DNA of 6,845 bases. Origin: Gammaproteobacteria bacterium (GTDB lineage Bacteria > Pseudomonadota > Gammaproteobacteria > Nitrosococcales > Methylophagaceae). The position numbers and the translations under genes are program-made. Shown piece after piece: positions 5,061-6,845 of the stretch. Every line of letters starts with the position of its first letter. The stretch's first letter is position 1. The stretch lies in NCBI GenBank assembly GCA_003645385.1, contig QNEY01000091.1, positions 1-6,845 of the forward strand. Reading direction: 5' to 3'. The notes below the pieces were generated by a model, which was not told the DNA's origin, searched no databases, and worked only from the letters and a program-made list of their open reading frames with translations.

Positions 5061-5738
5061 TCAAAGAATTGAAAATATTTGTGGTGGCAAATTAAACATC
5101 GCTGCCAACAAACTAAAAAATGCGCCCATCAGAGGCCAAAGCACCATGCTAATTATGCCGAAATAAAGTAGACCCACCAGAATAAAAAAACCATATGGTT
5201 CAATTTGACTCACCCTCCATGATAAAGGACCAGGTAATAAACCAACTAAAATTCTGCCTCCATCTAATGGTGGCAATGGTAATAAATTTAGCATCATCAA
5301 CATTGTGTTTATTAATACACCAGCTATACCCATATAAACCATAGGTGCACCGATCTCCACACCTGACTGCAAGAGAGTGAGCCCTAACTTTGCCACAAGA
5401 GCCCAAATGACTGCCATTACTAAGTTTGCCATTGGCCCTGCAAGTGCCACCCATACCATATCAGATTTTGGATGTCGTAAATTCTGGAATGTGACTGGCA
5501 CAGGTTTGGCCCAGCCAAAAATAAAACCACCCAATACTAACAATACTCCCGGCACCAAAATAGTACCAACTGGATCGATATGTTTAAGTGGGTTAAGGGT
5601 CAATCTACCCATCATTTGAGCTGTTCGGTCACCTAACTTAAGTGCCACCCAGCCATGGGCAACCTCATGAGCTGTTATCGCAAAAATTACCGGTAATGCC
5701 CAAACAATAATCTTTTGAATCAGCGTAAAATCAGCCAC
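5061..5738 (-). CDS. Site-2 protease family (M50) membrane metalloprotease
   Basis: A 225-residue polytopic membrane protein with roughly five or six hydrophobic segments. The zinc motif HEVAH is at 24-28, inside the first one (KIIVWALPVIFAITAHEVAH). The third metal ligand is Asp159 in NLLPLPPLDGGR (151-162), and GPMAN at 101-105 matches the family's G-P-x-x-N motif. There is no PDZ or CBS domain, so it is the short, compact form often annotated only as a site-2 protease family protein, not RseP. Substrate unknown; family members cut transmembrane helices within the membrane. The start is GTG (complement of 5736-5738) with AGGAG 7 bases upstream, and it overlaps the end of serS by 8 bases, so translation is probably coupled. 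This protease commonly precedes trpS in gammaproteobacteria. Confidence 0.9.
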   Translation of the reverse strand: MADFTLIQKIIVWALPVIFAITAHEVAHGWVALKLGDRTAQMMGRLTLNPLKHIDPVGTILVPGVLLVLGGFIFGWAKPVPVTFQNLRHPKSDMVWVALAGPMANLVMAVIWALVAKLGLTLLQSGVEIGAPMVYMGIAGVLINTMLMMLNLLPLPPLDGGRILVGLLPGPLSWRVSQIEPYGFFILVGLLYFGIISMVLWPLMGAFFSLLAAMFNLPPQIFSIL

Positions 5739-6845
5739 CTATTAACTCCTGACCACCCATATAAGGCTGTAATGCCTCAGGAATATGAATACGACCCTGT
5801 TCATCTTGATGATTTTCCATAACAGCTAATAAAGTACGACCAACAGCAAGTCCAGACCCATTAATTGTATGTACTAATTCTGGCTTACCTGTTTCAGGAT
5901 TACGCCAACGGGCTTGCAATCGCCGTGCTTGAAAATCATGAAAATTACTACATGATGAAATTTCTCGATAAGTTTGCTGGCTCGGAAGCCAAACTTCCAA
6001 ATCATAGGTTTTACTTGATGAAAACCCTAAATCACCAGTACATAAAATCACTTTACGGTACGGCAATTCAAGTTTCTGCAAGATTATTTCGGCATGACCA
6101 GTAAGATCTTCATGCGCCTTATCAGAATCTTGTGGACGAACAATTTGTACCAATTCAACTTTTTCAAACTGATGCTGACGTATCAAACCTCGCACGTCAC
6201 GGCCATGTGATCCTGCTTCACTTCGGAAACAAGGTGTATGCGCCACAAATTTTAACGGCATTTTATCGTCGGCAGTAATGACATCTCGAACAATATTGGT
6301 GACAGGCACTTCGGCTGTAGGAATCAAATATAAACCAGTATCATCAACTGCAAATAAATCTTCAGCAAACTTTGGTAACTGCCCTGTGCCACGCAAGGAA
6401 TCAGCATTAACCAAATAAGGCACATAGGTTTCAGTGTAGCCATGTTGCTCGGTATGCTCATCCAACATAAACTGAGTTAATGCCCGCTGTAATTTTGCCA
6501 ACGGTCCTTTGAGGGTGACAAAGCGAGCCTGACTGATTTTGGCTGCCATTTCGAAATCCATACCATCAAGACTGGCACCAAGATCAACGTGGTCTTTGGG
6601 CTCAAAATCAAAAACTTTGGGCTCACCCCAGCGTAAAACTTCTTGATTATCATCCTCGTTTGCACCTGCTGGTACGTCAGATTGAGGAATGTTAGGCATT
6701 TCCATTGCCAGATTAGTGATCTTTTGTAACACTGCTACTAAACGAGATTCTGCTGCTTTATGTTTATCACCCAAGTCCGCTATTTCAGCTAATAATGGAG
6801 CAATATCTTCACCTGATGCCTTGGCTTTGCCAATCATTTTAGAAC
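5731..6845 (-). CDS. serS: Seryl-tRNA synthetase, N-terminus cut by the window edge
   Basis: A class II synthetase that charges tRNA-Ser (and tRNA-Sec where present). The frame stays open to base 6845. By comparison with Escherichia coli SerRS (430 residues) about 55-60 N-terminal residues are missing, so the ATG at 6837 is internal. Counting that Met as 1, residues 1-50 are the distal and returning part of the tRNA-binding coiled-coil arm. The catalytic domain follows with the serine-binding PTAEVP (173-178), class II motif 2 at HTPCFRSEAGSHGRD (200-214), GLIRQHQFEKVE (217-228) and motif 3 at NGSGLAVGRTLLAVMEN (326-342). EISSCSNFHDFQARR (292-306) is also conserved. The stop TGA (complement of 5731-5733) overlaps the start of the S2P gene, making serS the first visible gene of the minus-strand transcript. 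No broken motif is seen. Confidence 0.97.
   Translation of the reverse strand, partial: SKMIGKAKASGEDIAPLLAEIADLGDKHKAAESRLVAVLQKITNLAMEMPNIPQSDVPAGANEDDNQEVLRWGEPKVFDFEPKDHVDLGASLDGMDFEMAAKISQARFVTLKGPLAKLQRALTQFMLDEHTEQHGYTETYVPYLVNADSLRGTGQLPKFAEDLFAVDDTGLYLIPTAEVPVTNIVRDVITADDKMPLKFVAHTPCFRSEAGSHGRDVRGLIRQHQFEKVELVQIVRPQDSDKAHEDLTGHAEIILQKLELPYRKVILCTGDLGFSSSKTYDLEVWLPSQQTYREISSCSNFHDFQARRLQARWRNPETGKPELVHTINGSGLAVGRTLLAVMENHQDEQGRIHIPEALQPYMGGQELIGG

Noticed and set aside
6837..6845. ATG at 6837 as the true start of serS
   Set aside because: The frame continues to the edge, the preceding codons (Ser-Lys) fit SerRS, and starting here would remove half of the tRNA-binding coiled coil.

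Overview
The window looks like chromosomal DNA of an AT-leaning gammaproteobacterium. Support comes from close resemblance of the SerRS and TrpRS-operon genes, the full-length RluB and a YciK-type oxidoreductase to gammaproteobacterial families. An HpnE-type squalene-pathway enzyme narrows this to a hopanoid or triterpenoid-capable lineage, but I cannot name the genus from the sequence. There is no sign of phage, plasmid, insertion sequence, CRISPR or RNA gene, and no gene-free stretch longer than about 150 bases.

The left half is on the plus strand. It opens with the 3' end of hpnE (1-629). Next come a small predicted outer-membrane lipoprotein with a BamE/SmpA-like motif (678-950) and, 5 bases later, a YciK-like short-chain dehydrogenase/reductase (956-1687) whose catalytic serine region is altered. 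A 117-base gap then carries a GG-N10-GC sigma-54 promoter with a perfect IHF core upstream. It drives a GGDEF diguanylate cyclase (1805-2749) with intact catalytic and inhibitory sites.

The right half is on the minus strand and reads right to left: serS (partial, running off the right edge), a site-2 protease-like M50 membrane protein overlapping serS by 8 bases, trpS, then rluB. These are translation genes plus one membrane protease. All three minus-strand genes with a visible start use GTG or TTG. TrpRS carries four cysteines spaced almost exactly like the [4Fe-4S]-binding cysteines known from Thermotoga TrpRS. Between trpS and rluB, where scpA and scpB often lie in gammaproteobacteria, there is only a 151-base gap. 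It is mostly filled by a large imperfect palindrome made of ACACAGAGA-like units, which probably ends the trpS transcript and looks like a dispersed repeat.

The two gene blocks converge at 2750-2778. I do not see a wholly new multi-gene system. The best leads are the sigma-54/IHF-controlled cyclase, the probable Fe-S TrpRS, the palindrome, and the oxidoreductase with the changed active site.
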